Both the position numbers and the translations under genes were made by a program. DNA of 64,000 nucleotides from Prostheceraeus crozeri (Eukaryota > Platyhelminthes > Polycladida > Euryleptidae), in contig CAJQUW010009000.1 of NCBI GenBank assembly GCA_907163375.1, positions 62,001-126,000 on the forward strand, in the 5' to 3' direction. Under the pieces are notes generated by a model. The model was not told the DNA's origin. It saw only the letters and a list, made by a program, of their open reading frames with translations, and searched no databases. Shown in pieces: positions 23,760 through 35,563 of the stretch (the first letter of the stretch is position 1; every line of letters starts with the position of its first letter).

Positions 23760-25996
23760 CCCTAGGACGTACAAAATGTTTTTATGCCGACTTTGTACAA
23801 TGAGGTCATTTGACTCATCATTTTTTTCCAGCATTAAAATTCGATTATTTTAATTTAATTAGACCAGGAATTTTTCTTAATCATGCTGTATTCAAGAAAT
23901 TCTCAATTACTTTATGTTCATGTAGTTTGAAGATTCATCACTTGAAATAGGGCCTACATGTACATTGTACATGTACATTTGGTATAGAATATCAGTACAT
24001 CTAAAATAATGATGGAAAAAATTTCCCTTTTGCAAAATAAAAAATCAATTGTTCCAGGAATGTTATTATAATCATAAAAATATTTCATTATACTCTGGTT
24101 TCAGAATACGGGATCATACATGTACATATTTTCTTCATGTAGTATTTACGAAAACCTGTCAATCAGAAACACAATTTGAGTAGAGATGAATCGTGCGAGT
24201 GACGTGCTTTCCACAAACCCATTTTTGGCAAATGTCACACTTGTTCGATGTTCTGCTTTGATTTGAGGAGTCACACATTTGGCAGTTTGCTCTTTTGCAA
24301 GAATCTCGCCGTTGAAAGTTGTCACGATCTACCGCACACAACGCACGGTGAACTGCAGGGTGTAAAGAGGAAGCTTCAGCGCGTTCTTGTTGGTGCCTTG
24401 AGATCAACTTTTTGCTCAATTCGTAAATGAATTGGAATCGTGTTTTAGGTTCAGAGCTGATCTCACGCCATAAAATGAAAGCATTTAAAGCGGCAATGTC
24501 CAAGATATTGGAAAACACTCCAAGCGGCCACCGTCTCGACACCATTTTGGTCGTGAAGTGACCTAACATTTGATCTACCGTGTCCACGCCTACTTTGAAT
24601 TTATTATAATCCAAGATGATGTGAGGCTTTCTTTTCGGTGATTGGTCGACTGTATCACGCAAATTGTTCGAAGACAAAAGAACAACCACTTTCTTCCTTT
24701 TAGCAACGTAACTCACCAACCAGCACGGCATCTTTGTTTTCATGAAAAGCAAACAAGGACGAATAGAGAGGACGATCACCTTGAGTTAGTTCTTTTTTGG
24801 TATTTCCGTTCGATGCGATCTGATAATCCCCAAAAGCGTCATACTCATACCTCTAGCACGCAAAGTGCGAGCCAGTTTGAGAGATGTAAAAAAGCTATCT
24901 GTGACCACCGTGCATCCGCTATTTCTGTAATCTTCGGTTAGTTTGAGAACCACCGACTCACCAAGAGAGCCTTTCCTTACCTCATTCTCTTTTCCGAGAT
25001 ATGGATTCACAGAAAGTACGAAATATGTGGAGGAATCGGCAGCAATCCAGAATTTTATTCCAAATTTTGAAGTTTTCTGTGGCATATATTACAAGAACGG
25101 GCATCTTTTTCTTGATGGGAAGAGTTGTTTGTCAACCGTTATGAATTCATGAGGCCAATAAAGGCGAGCTATGGCATCTTGAAAGAGAGTAAACACTTCC
25201 CTCGCAGAGGCGAACTTGTCATTTCTGTAGCGTGCGTTCCGGGTAGATTTATCATCGAAGCATAAAACTCGCAAAATTGTCTTGAAGCGTTGAAATCCGT
25301 TGAAGCGTTGAAACAAACGTCAGTGATACGTAGACAATGACCGTGCCACTAACCTGTAAATACCTACTTCTTCCTTGCTGACAAAATACACTTCTGAGCG
25401 TCAGTCTCTTTATATCCATCACACAAGACAATATAGCTATACCAGCATGCAAATCTAGAAATTTACTAGTAACTTGTAATAGAAAGTTTGTTCATGTGTC
25501 ATTCTTACCTATAATAATGTAAAAAGTTCGTGCTTTTCGTGTTAGAAGCTGACGATGAAGTTCGTGTTAGTGTTCGTGTCGTGTTGAGGCTAAATTTCCA
25601 AAGAACGCACACATCTCATCTGCAGATATTCGAAAACTGGTAGGTGGATCGTGCCTCCAAGGTTGACTGTCATCCAATCAGTGCTTAGGGACATAGAATA
25701 ATGTATAGATATCTTATTTTTCAGTCTAGGCTGGGCATCAGCTGATTTTCGATGAAATTTTGAGCGTAAAATTAGAAAATGTCAGTTTGAGTCAAAATGA
25801 CCTCATTGTCCAAAGTAAGTAAACTTTCTGGAATTCCTTTCATAGATGATATTGGGAGCTAGAAATTTTATCATTTATAATTGAGAGCATATCATGAAAT
25901 GTCAGTGAGTTTCATATGAAAAAAATGAGGATTTGATGTTCTGTAGACATTTGAATTCTCAAATGAGTCAAAATGACCTCATTGTACGTTCTAGGG
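23760..25996 (-). mobile_element. piggyBac transposon, 2237 bp
   Basis: Flanked by TTAA (23756-23759 and 25997-26000), the piggyBac target. Ends are inverted: CCCTAGGACGTACAA at the left and CCCTAGAACGTACAA as the complement of the right. It interrupts duplication copy 2 exactly; the uninterrupted site is at about 11760 in copy 1. Transposase fragments are on the minus strand. Confidence 0.95.
24159..25316 (-). pseudogene. piggyBac transposase, frameshifted
   Basis: DDE transposase of the piggyBac family. The first Asp lies in FITVDKQLFPSRKRCPF (25316-25089 part), the second in CTVVTDSFFTSLKLA (25085-24786 part), the later pair in VGVDTVDQMLGHF (24779-24159 part). The C-terminus has the Cys-rich domain that binds the ends: CKRANCQMCDSS followed by CDICQKWVCGKHV. 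The three parts are in order but two short frame breaks separate them, near 25087 and 24782, and the N-terminal region is not cleanly open. Probably dead but young. Confidence 0.9.
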
Positions 25997-26639
25997 TTAA
26001 AGGGCTTATGATTTTAAAATGTTTAAAATATGAGTCATCGTTCTTTTGTCTTTAATGTTTTTTCTTTATTCCAGCTTCTTTTCAATTCAAATAGCCTATT
26101 AGATGTGTCGGCAGTCTTCAAAGCTGCAAGAGGAGGTTGAGACATGAGAATGGAGATATTTGCAGCACAATTAAAATTAAAACTGAAGTTGTCGTGCATG
26201 AAAAATTGATCATGCAATAAAAAAAGTCTACGTTGTGTAAAGAATATGGCATATTCAAAAGTTTGCAAGAAATGAAAGCGACTTTAACCGGATGGGTCTC
26301 AACCATTAGGTTCCTTAAAGTATCTGAGGTGGTGACTCAGCTTCAAGATTACGTATGGGTACGTAAATCGCTTGCATTCACATTCGTTATACTCGTATAT
26401 TTCCGTTTCCAACACTCGGTCTGCACAAATGAAATCTTCTACAGGAAGCCATTCCAATGAAAAGCTACTAATCTCACTGGCGAATTTCAAATAACTTTTG
26501 AGAGTTATTAGGAATGTAGCCATGCAATGAAGTCAAGTCACTACAAGTGGAGGAACTCGGTGGAAACACCATTGACAAGGTCTGTGGTTGTCGATAAACC
26601 TTGACAACTAAGTAAATACCAGGAATCCTCATTTAACTG

Positions 26640-26711
26640 ATTTTAATCGGTTAACCGGCTAAAAATATAAACGATTAACCAGTTACAAAAAATTAACCGG
26701 TCCCAGCCCTG
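26640..26711 (-). mobile_element. Solo hAT-like end
   Basis: The complement reads CAGGGCTGGGACCGGTTAAT and continues with repeated GGTTAA/TTAACC motifs. CAGGG ends with such motifs are typical of hAT-type elements. No partner end found, so a fragment. Confidence 0.4.
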
Positions 26712-27271
26712 ATCACTTCTCACCATAAACTTTATTTCTACATTTCACAGGTGCAAAAAACAAGAGAAAATAAGAATCAAAAATGATTATTTCGCGAAAG
26801 CATGGCTTAGGCATTCGAACGCATTAGGATAATTCCCAATCGACCAAAAAAATTCCTTATTCACTCTGCAGTAGAGACATTTATTGCTGCATAGAAAAGT
26901 GTCAAGCCAGTCTCGTACGAAAATGAGCACTGTCTCGCACTGTCTCCAAAGTCTCCGTAGACGACCATGGCGAATGGCACACATGCCTACCACATTCTAT
27001 TACATTTTGAAGAGTTGGCATTCAATTTGCGTTGATCGGCTAATTGGTAGCACCCGCATTGAGGATATTGGAAGCGCTGCCGTAAGATCAAGTGCTGTAG
27101 GGCGTCCTAAGTCCCACACTGGGAGAAGAATTCACACCGGACAGCTTGTACTTTCTACATAGGACATCTTCACACTTCACAGAACCATCTCCGCTGTATC
27201 ACCGGTGGTTTGTCATTCTCTCCGACTGTGCTTTGAGTCCGGCCAACGTTTTCCACACTCTCCGATTGTGC
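26712..27271 (+). repeat. Direct repeat flanking duplication copy 2, right
   Basis: Same family as 20683-21317. It has an extra segment (about 27042-27092) where the left copy has unrelated bases, and lacks the about 90 bp found near 21110-21220. Its presence on both sides suggests unequal exchange or repeat-mediated duplication. Confidence 0.85.
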
Positions 27272-28716
27272 TTTGAGTTTGCACATGAATGCGCGGACAT
27301 ATATGTTTCGACTATCTTAATCATATGAATCGTTATTTTTGTAGTCACAAAAAGTGGGGTGCAGTAAAAGTTTGTTGTTTTAATTTCAATATTTATGCTA
27401 TTAGCACTTGCTGACTGCATCTTAGCAATTCATTCCCTATTGTCTCATTATGTCGTACAGAAACCCTTGTATAAAGCCTACACACTTCCTCTTCCTAGGA
27501 ACATATTGTTGATCATAACATATTGTTGACCTAGGAACATTGGTTTGATCATAACCACAATTCTATATTTATCATTTTCTTCAAAATGAATGTAATTTTA
27601 TTGATTCAAATGCACAAGTGCTTAACTGTCACGGCAGTTCTTATAAAAGGATGTGCTTATGGCAAACAACGGGTTGGCTATGCCGCACGGCATTTATCGA
27701 CTGGTGGAGGCAAATAATTAAATGAGCACTATGGTTTCGAACCCAAAGAGTTCTGAAACGATTACTACTAATATTTTCGAACTCAAAGAGCACTAGATTT
27801 TGGGACTCTCTTGTTAGTCATTGTTAGTAGGCTATACAGGTTCACCACTCTTTCTAGCACTCATTTAGGACTTTGTGAATAACAGTGAGGACAACTTCAA
27901 AAATCTTTAAATGAAGGATTCAGGGTTGTCTAATATTGCTTCTTAGAACAAGAAAATCGCAAGCTAAATTTAAGAAAATAGCCCTATCATCGAATAGGCT
28001 AATATTGAATCAACCAGTCAAATCTAACTTTAATGGGAGCAGAAATGTTGAATTCACTTCTTATTGATTTAGTAAAGTACGTCATACATTGCAAGGCTCA
28101 TGAATGATAGGTTCTGTGACCGGTGGATTATCGCCTCATTTGAGTAGCAATTAGTAGCCTAGTGAACGATTTGGCGTTTATAAACACGTGAGATTATAAA
28201 CACTCATTCGTTCTCCAACCGCTTATATGACCAGCTACTAAGACAGCAGACGGAAAAATGTAGTGATCGTGTGGTATTTTACTAAAATGGCATGCTGTAT
28301 TAAATTTTCGTGAATATCATGAAAACCATAAAATTTCTTGACCAACAAATTTTTCGTAATTATCATCTGTGCTCCCAATTGACCGTAACTAACCACTTGA
28401 GAAATTGAAATACGAGTATTTGCCAAAATTGTCTGTGAAGCATCCGCTTTATATGGTATAAAGTTTATCAAAATTCAGCCACAACTTAAACACGAGCATT
28501 CCATTCGAGAATGCAATTTCATTGTGCAATTATTTATGAAGCGGTCTGCATATTCTCAATTGCCGCATTATTTTCCTATAACACAAAAAAGCTACCTCTA
28601 ATATAATGTAAAGACTCACTTTTCATTCAATTACATAAAATCTGCTTAGCATCATGTAGTTTTCGATGATCATAGAAAGTTATAGCATCAACTTTACAAT
28701 GATCAGTAATAGGTTA
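27272..28716. other. No recognisable feature
   Basis: About 1.4 kb. A small minus-strand frame (28238-28471) is not recognised. Nothing else supported. Confidence 0.35.
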
Positions 28717-30475
28717 GATGATGATGATAATTCTTTATTTCGTCAATACAAAAGCGGTATTTGACAGTAAGGGGGAGGGGATACAAAACAACATCAAGAC
28801 GCATACGAAAATTTTACAAAGCTTTTGTTGTACATGGCTGATCGACGCTGTAGTGGAAGCAAAATTCTGCTATGCCGCACGGAGCGAGAAATGCTTCTTT
28901 TGACAAAATATTGAGAGAGGGGAAGGAAGTCTTTGTGTCAAGCAATTTTCTTGATTAGCTTGATGCATGACCCATCCAGCATATCGCGGAGACAAGATTG
29001 ATGGTCGCTGCAGATATTGGCCCACTTCCGAGCAATACGGTCAAGCCTCTCAAGTTTGCGAAAGTTATTTTGAGGCAGATCACAAATAAGTGGCCAGCAT
29101 GCAACAATATGGCAGTAAACGTAGCTGACATAAACTTGCCAAATGATTTCATCAGAGTTACGATTGAGCTTCATGCGTTTTACAAAAGACATCTTCCTGC
29201 AACATTTTGCATAAAGATCTGAAAAATGACTGGACCAACTGAGGTCAGACTGGAAAAATACTCCTAGGATCTTCAAACAATTTACATTTTCAATTATATG
29301 ATCCAGGATAACAATAGGAGTGATAACATCAAAACTAGAGATTCTGCTCATGCACATCGTTTCAGTTTTCATAGCATTGATAACCAGTCTTTTAAAGGCA
29401 GCCCATTCGGAGAAGGTGTCAATATCAGTCTGGAAGGAGCACGCGTCATTTGAATCGAAAGAGTCAAGATGAAGAAGAGTAATATCGTCCGCGAAAGCAG
29501 CTATCTTCGTATTTTCAAAGGTTGAGAGATGACTTATGTAGATAGTAAAAAGTAACAGGCCAAGAACAGAGCCCTGAGGAACTCCACTGGTAGTGTTTTT
29601 CCACGAAGTTTGAAAGCTATTCGTACAAACTCTTTGAAGGCGATCACTTAAGAAACTTCTAATGAGAGAAATCAAGTGAGGGGAACATTCAAAATTTTTT
29701 ATCAAATTCTCCAAAAGTAAGTTGTGACTTATGCAATCAAATGCCTTTCTGAAGTCCACTGCAAGAACTCTGACGATGTCAGATTTGTTAAGAGAAATGT
29801 GCTGGAGAGCTGTTAGCCGAATTGATAAAAGTGCGTTTGTGCATCCACCAAAGCCATTCGAGATATAGGCAAACTGTCTTTTGTCAAGTTGTTGAGTCAA
29901 AGCCGGAAGAAGTACTGAATTTCTTATCAGTTTTTCAAGAATTTTACTTGGGAAAGGAAGAATAGAGATGGGGCGGTACTCATCACTGTCTTTTTTGGGC
30001 AAGGGAAGTACATTAGCACATTTCCATTGTTTTGGGAAAATTCCGGATTGCATACAAATGTTCAGAATAATAGTTAAGGGAGTAGTAAGAGCTTCAGCGA
30101 AATTACGATAGAAGAATCTTGGGAGACCTTCAGGCCCGCACGAGTTTGACTTACAACTCCTGATGAGGTTGAATACTTCTGATTCATGAACAACAGAGTC
30201 ATTACGGGAATAGGTACGGTTATCTGAGAAGGATTGAATGTCAAGAGGAGAAAAGTTCGACATAAACAGATTATTGAGCTCTTCAGCTTTATCCTGTGTC
30301 AAAGGCAAATGTTTGGAGGAACTACTGAGCTGATGTTTTATTGACTTCCATTTCTCGGAATGAGTTAGAGAAGACTGGCGAGCAAAGTAGTGATCTGTAG
30401 ACTTAGCTAGCTCACTGATGAAATGTTCACGTAATTGGAGAAATTTGGCGTAATTACCGCGAGATAGAGATTAGG
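28717..30475 (-). mobile_element. 5'-truncated LINE, CR1/L2-like
   Basis: The minus-strand element ends 3' in repeated ATC units (28717-28728), a microsatellite-like tail as in CR1/L2 LINEs. The 5' part is cut off near 30475, just before an inverted-repeat element. It contains a long open reverse transcriptase frame. Confidence 0.8.
28938..30470 (-). pseudogene. LINE reverse transcriptase, long open frame
   Basis: A single frame is open from about 30470 (reading NYAKFLQLREHFISELAKS) to the stop at 28938, about 510 codons. From the first Met (30308) it is 456 codons. Blocks in order: CGPEGLPRFFYR, YRPISILPFPSKILEKLI, LAVDFRKAFDCISHNLL, SGVPQGSVLG and the catalytic AAFADDITLLH, then the thumb and a C-terminal region with LERLDRIARKW. 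Endonuclease and ORF1 are missing by 5' truncation. The frame is intact, which points to a recent insertion. Confidence 0.9.
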
Positions 30476-30493
30476 GGCAGATTAGGTAAGTCT

Positions 30494-31489
30494 ACACTGT
30501 AAATCGCTCAATACCAATCACATACGAAGGATGCATACCAAGATATTTTTTGGTATATTTCTGTATGATCTTGGTATATATTTGTATGCTTTTCGCATGT
30601 TATTTCAAGTGTGGTATGCTTTACATACTAAAGCCATACCAGCACAATGTTAAAAGAAAGCATCAATCATGTCCAAAGTATGTTGATTTAAGGCCTTTTG
30701 TCAATAAAGATCACACTAATGCTACTACAGCTTTGTAAGTAGTGAGATAATGACATTTTATAGTCAAACTAACAATACTGAATTCGATTTTAATACATGT
30801 AAGTCCGAGGCATTCCATAAATAATCAATAAGTATTTGACCATCAACAATTATGCATTATGTAATTTTGGAACTAAGCATATTATCAATCCAAAATAAAG
30901 ACACATTATAATTCATGAACGCAAAAATAGTTATGTTTGAGATATATAAGTCAACATGGTTGCTGAAAAGTCATCGTTTTATTGAAATGATGATTATCAA
31001 TTTAGTTCAAGGAAATGAGCTAATTATGAGTCTTGTGAATGCTATCAGACAAGTTGCAAAGATGACATGCGGCTTTAGTTTCACAATAAATCTAATCTAG
31101 TTAAATACCACACTTTCACAAAGAAATATTCACGACTGGTATTACTGGAAAAAAGTGATTTGTAAGTAGTATGTAGTATAACATATTTTTTGCCATATGA
31201 CATAAAGCTATTCATACGAAACACATACGAAACACATACCAATTTGCATCGGGTCTCGTATATAAAACATACCAAGAATTCGTATTTCAACGTAAAACAG
31301 CCAATCACAGTTAGCATAGTTCGTATCGTTTACATACCAATCACATACGAAAGTAAATGGCCATTCGTATGAAAAACATACCAGATTTCTTTATATATAC
31401 CAGAATCTCGTATCAAATGTTGGTTTCAAATTGTATGTAAACTTGGTATGTGTTTGTATGTAATTTTCGTATCCAGCGATTTACAGTGT
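30494..31489. mobile_element. Inverted-repeat element with CATACC/CATACGAA motifs
   Basis: The ends are the perfect inverted repeat CTACACTGTAAATCGCT (30492-30508) and its complement (31475-31491). TA on each side may be the target duplication. Within about 200 bp of both ends CATACC/GGTATG and CATACGAA/TTCGTATG occur many times in both orientations, as expected for subterminal transposase-binding sites. No transposase seen. It adjoins the LINE 5' end. Confidence 0.7.
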
Positions 31490-31820
31490 AGTGCTACCGT
31501 ACTCTTCAGTTTTGCCACCTAATCTAAGATTGAAGCAGGCTAAGATGTAAGATGCTACTTTGTTAAAGTCCCTTATTAATATACTTTAATAACCCTCGAC
31601 CCCCCCCCCGCCGCATTTTCCCGAACGAGTCCCACTGGGGAGGGGCGTGTTTCACCCCCTGCTGATCTCCCAAACTCACATCAATTTCGCTAAACCACAC
31701 ATCAATCGAAAGAGCTTTAAAACGAAATTCAGAAAAGCAGCATTATCTTCATTTTTAAGGTCATGCCTGGGTTGAGGTGAAGTTCAGAGGTCAACTTTTA
31801 GCAAATTTCCATTATATCAC
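31490..31820. other. Intergenic with C-run
   Basis: No gene. A C homopolymer lies near 31600-31610 in a short GC-rich patch. Confidence 0.4.
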
Positions 31821-31822
31821 TA

Positions 31823-32957
31823 CAGGTTTTGGACTTCATCAGTGACATGTAAAACAAGTAACGTGAACTAGTGATTTCAATAGCGACAGCGGATTTCATT
31901 AGTGACACAAGGACTTCAAATGAAGACATCGAGAATTCAATTGATGACATAGATATTTTCATTGAGAAATGGGTCACATCAAGAGTGACATCTGGTAATT
32001 CATCAAAGATCTTGCGAAAACAGTAATGACAGCATTGAATTGGTTAATTGACATTCAAATGCAAATTTGTAGCAAATGCCAATTAGGAATCCTACCACTC
32101 AATTCAGCATTGTCAATACTGAATTAAACATACGATCTATTTTGAATGAAGTCTATTTTTTTTGCTTGAAAGGTAGCCACAAGAAAGCGCCTTTGCAGTG
32201 CATACAGCATCCCCAGCTGATATCCCAACAATTCATGTATTTCAGAATTGATGAACCTGACTAATTAAAATGCAGCGCAATATAAGAACACCTTTCCATC
32301 CACATGTCTATATATTATTTCTTATAGGTTTACATGCACTTTTGCTGATGAGTTGTTACATCTTGAAGTTGCAGCATAGATGGAATATAGGTGGTTGTTT
32401 TCTGAAATGAGTTGGAGCAATGCAGGGCCGTTATTTCGCTCAAATTTTGGGAGGCAATCTGTAAAAGTGTCGCTTGCTTTAGTTGCGCAGGTTGCTGCTG
32501 CAGTTGGTAGCGAACTTCTGCCATTTGCCTTTTAACAGCGGCTTTCCAAACACTGAAACTGTTATCCGCGATGTTTAAGAAAGGACTATAAGCAGGTAGG
32601 TACTTGTGATGACGTGCTTGTGGAAGCCGAGCATCATGAACTCGCAGATGGCAAGGAGCTTGTCAAAATTTGTGAAGGCCTCAATTATCCGACGCTTGTC
32701 TTGTTCTGCAATTCGACTTCTTGACATTGTGGTAGCTCAGCATTCGATAGCAATGCATCCATCTGGCTTATATTTCTATTGAAATCCTAATGCCACTCAT
32801 GAACATGCTTCATTTCTACAAAACATCACAATGTCCGAGTTGAAAGCCTTTTGTCACTCATGAAATCAGATTGTCGATAACCAACGCATTATGTCTGTAT
32901 TGAAATCAGACTGTCACTGATGATTTCTAGGCAGTCCTGCTTGAATTCCAAAACCTG
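31823..32957 (-). mobile_element. IS630-type deletion derivative with subterminal repeats
   Basis: 1135 bp flanked by TA (31821-31822 and 32958-32959); inverted ends CAGGTTTTGGACTTCA and CAGGTTTTGGAATTCA. Both ends carry arrays of a degenerate motif like TTTCATNAGTGACA, inverted relative to each other (31830-31990 and 32770-32950). Inside on the minus strand is the start of a transposase (MSRSRIAEQDKRRIIEAF, helix-turn-helix region, from about 32728) and shortly after it the end of the catalytic domain, YSPFLNIADNSFSVWK (about 32605-32560), with the centre missing. The SPFLN..N.FS.WK motif is typical of DDE_3/IS630 transposases. Confidence 0.75.
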
Positions 32958-33420
32958 TATTTGAAATGGAGTATGACAGCAAAAACTAATAAACCATAGA
33001 CTGATCGAATGATCTGGTCAAGGTGATTAATAGAATGATAATTATTAATCGCTATGAGATTTCATCATTTTCATTTGATGAGATCAAAAGTCAATCCAAA
33101 ATCACAATTGACAAAAGATGTAAATGGGTCCATATTACTATTCAGATTTAAGTGAATCATAAAATCAGTGGCGTCTTCTCAGTACCTGCGAGGCCTTCGG
33201 CGCATCCTCAAAAATAATTTTCCAACAATTATAAAGATAGAAGGTGTTGTCATTCATTTAAATTCGATAGCTTCTCCTCGTGATAGCTGTGCACAGCTTT
33301 CCGTCTCAAAATCAGACTCTCAACCTCAAGAGTGAACAGTCTTGCAGCACGTGCTCGAATCACAGCTGTTTTCTTCAAACAATTAGACACACAAGCTGGT
33401 CGTGTGTCCAGACCACAGAC

Positions 33421-34018
33421 CACAGAATTGGATTCATCTGCGCGCGCTTCGGTTTCCTAGAAAGGAAGATTTGTATGCAACCTTAATATCGAAATGGCAC
33501 ATCACATCACACAACTTGCTACTTCTCGAATGGATAATTCATGTATCGCTTGCTATTGGAAATGGCAAACAATAAGCTGTCAGCAAAGGACACCAGAGCC
33601 AGTGAGAGATGCGTGCGTGGTGTGCTATCACTTCGCACACACCGAAACACACATCGATGTCTGGCTTCGATTCAATGTATGCACTATACAGTGAGCAATG
33701 CCGAGGAGAGGATGCGTGTTTCGTACTAATTTTCGTACGCCTGCTACTTTCTTTAATAATGATCGGAAGGGCCAACATTATGGAGAAAACTTGTGGGCAA
33801 TGATCTGAATTCTTCGAATCTGAAGGAATTTTGGCAATCGAAGCACTTTGCTGGAACTCACATTAATCCGCAAGCGACGCACGACTTTTTTTCCTATCTC
33901 TGTAAGGTATTAGGAATTCCTTCTTGCCCACCTAATAGGTTCCTCAATGTGCCGTCCATTTCGTATTAATCACACTTCTAGCAAACCGAAGCAGATAAAC
34001 AAAATATTTAATTCTGTG
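33421..34018 (+). mobile_element. Family A MITE, copy 3
   Basis: 598-bp copy starting CACAGAATTGGA and ending AATTCTGTG, flanked by CCACAGAC on both sides (33413-33420 and 34019-34026). It is most similar to copies 1 and 2 in the part around 33725-33990. Confidence 0.85.
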
Positions 34019-34229
34019 CCACAGACCTAGGATTAGGGAAGACTGCCTGCTCTCATAAACACGTGAAGCCGGTAAACAAATCACAACAGTGTCTCTCGCC
34101 AGAAAATACTTGGGCAAGAAGTTGGCGGATACTATTAGAGTCGCACTCGCGGCAATTATTCATTGATAAAAGCGATCATAATTAGAAGCTCACATGATAA
34201 TAGGCAAACATTTGCACCATTTCCATTTG

Positions 34230-35053
34230 GAAATCGGTTGGAGCCAGGGAAAAAACCAAGGTGTTCGGTTCACGTTTTTCTTTAAAAAAAGAGACACGAT
34301 GCATTTCGTGCACCTCCGGCGCACATGTTCACGCGAATAATGAAGACATTGCAGTTGGTGACAGACGCTCAGACGATGACATCATAGCGCGGATGATGTG
34401 TGACTACAGTGCTAAAATAAATAATGTACTCAGATAAATACTACTAAAATTAAAAAACAAAAGTAGAAGGACAAAGTCAGAAAAAAGGAAAAAGAGAATT
34501 GAAAGTCGAGTATCAAAGTACCTCACTCCACACTGATCCAACGCTGCATTCCACCTTGTTGACACTGTTGAACTTCTTGGACCACAACGATTCTTTGATG
34601 ACACGTCTTCGGTATATGGGATCGCTGTCAACTGTACCACAATTTTCCCAATTGACAGCGATCCCATATACCGAAGACGTGTCATCAAAGAATCGTTGTG
34701 GTCCAAGAAGTTCAACAGTGTCAACAAGGTGGAATGCAACGTTGGATCAGTGTGGAGTGAGGTACTTTGATACTCGACTTTCAATTCTCTTTTTCCTTTT
34801 TTCTGACTTTGTCCTTCTACTTTTGTTTTTTAATTTTAGTAGTATTTATCTGAGTACATTATTTATTTTAGCACTGTAGTCACACATCATCCGCGCTATG
34901 ATGTCATCGTCTGAGCGTCTGTCACCAACTGCAATGTCTTCATTATTCGCGTGAACATGTGCGCCGGAGGTGCACGAAATGCATCGTGTCTCTTTTTTTA
35001 AAGAAAAACGTGAACCGAACACCTTGGTTTTTTCCCTGGCTCCAACCGATTTC
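34230..35053. repeat. Near-perfect 0.8-kb palindrome
   Basis: Arms 34230-34631 and 34652-35053 are about 402 bp each with a spacer of about 20 bp centred at 34641.5. I found one mismatch (near 34547 against 34736). The arms carry the same 100-odd codon frame on both strands, which is a by-product and not evidence of a gene. A 15-bp direct repeat GCACCATTTCCATTT flanks it (34213-34227 and 35079-35093). Confidence 0.95.
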
Positions 35054-35563
35054 GAAATATAATGCAGGGACTATTCAAGCACCATTTCCATTTATATATG
35101 TAATCACGCAGTACGTACGGTGTCTGATACAAGTGTTTATTCAGTCTTTTCGCAATTACAGCTTAATACAATTGCATCTCTTTGCATGGCAAGTTTATAT
35201 ATTAAAGTACAATTAGTCGCTTTGTAGATAGACGAACGCTTCTTCTATGAAAGGAATATGATCACTGATCGCCTTCGTGATTGCCCGTTTGTATAATGAA
35301 TATGTTTTACTCCCAACTTATTTGCTAGAATCAGTGAATCATGTGCTCGCAATTTATGAACATTTTCAATGCAAATCCAATTAATTTCATTAAGTGCCAC
35401 ATCAGAATAATTGTGAGTAACAATTTGATAGTCATGCAATAGATTTCTCATCTATTTCTCATTCTTGCGCAATACTGCGCATTTGCAACTGAAAGCAATT
35501 ATTTGCAGATCAAACATGTTCATATATAACATAACACAGAGGTCGCAGCCGTTAACTTGCTAG

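Larger units (their letters stand above)
21318..26485. repeat. Segmental duplication, copy 2
   Basis: Second copy of 8614-12765. It carries lectin-type gene 2, lacks the family C MITE and the expanded minisatellite, and is interrupted by a piggyBac element at 23760-25996. It is bounded on both sides by direct repeats (20683-21317 and 26712-27271). Confidence 0.9.

Noticed and set aside
24248-25152. Plus-strand frames within the piggyBac element
   Set aside because: They are shadows of the minus-strand transposase, which has the family motifs.
26884-27162. Frame ending SHTGRRIHTGQL, resembling a zinc-finger linker
   Set aside because: No Cys2His2 pairs around it, and the sequence lies in a duplicated non-coding repeat whose other copy breaks the frame.
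34404-34879. Two identical 126-codon frames on opposite strands
   Set aside because: They are mirror images produced by the large palindrome; no domain or codon signal supports a gene.
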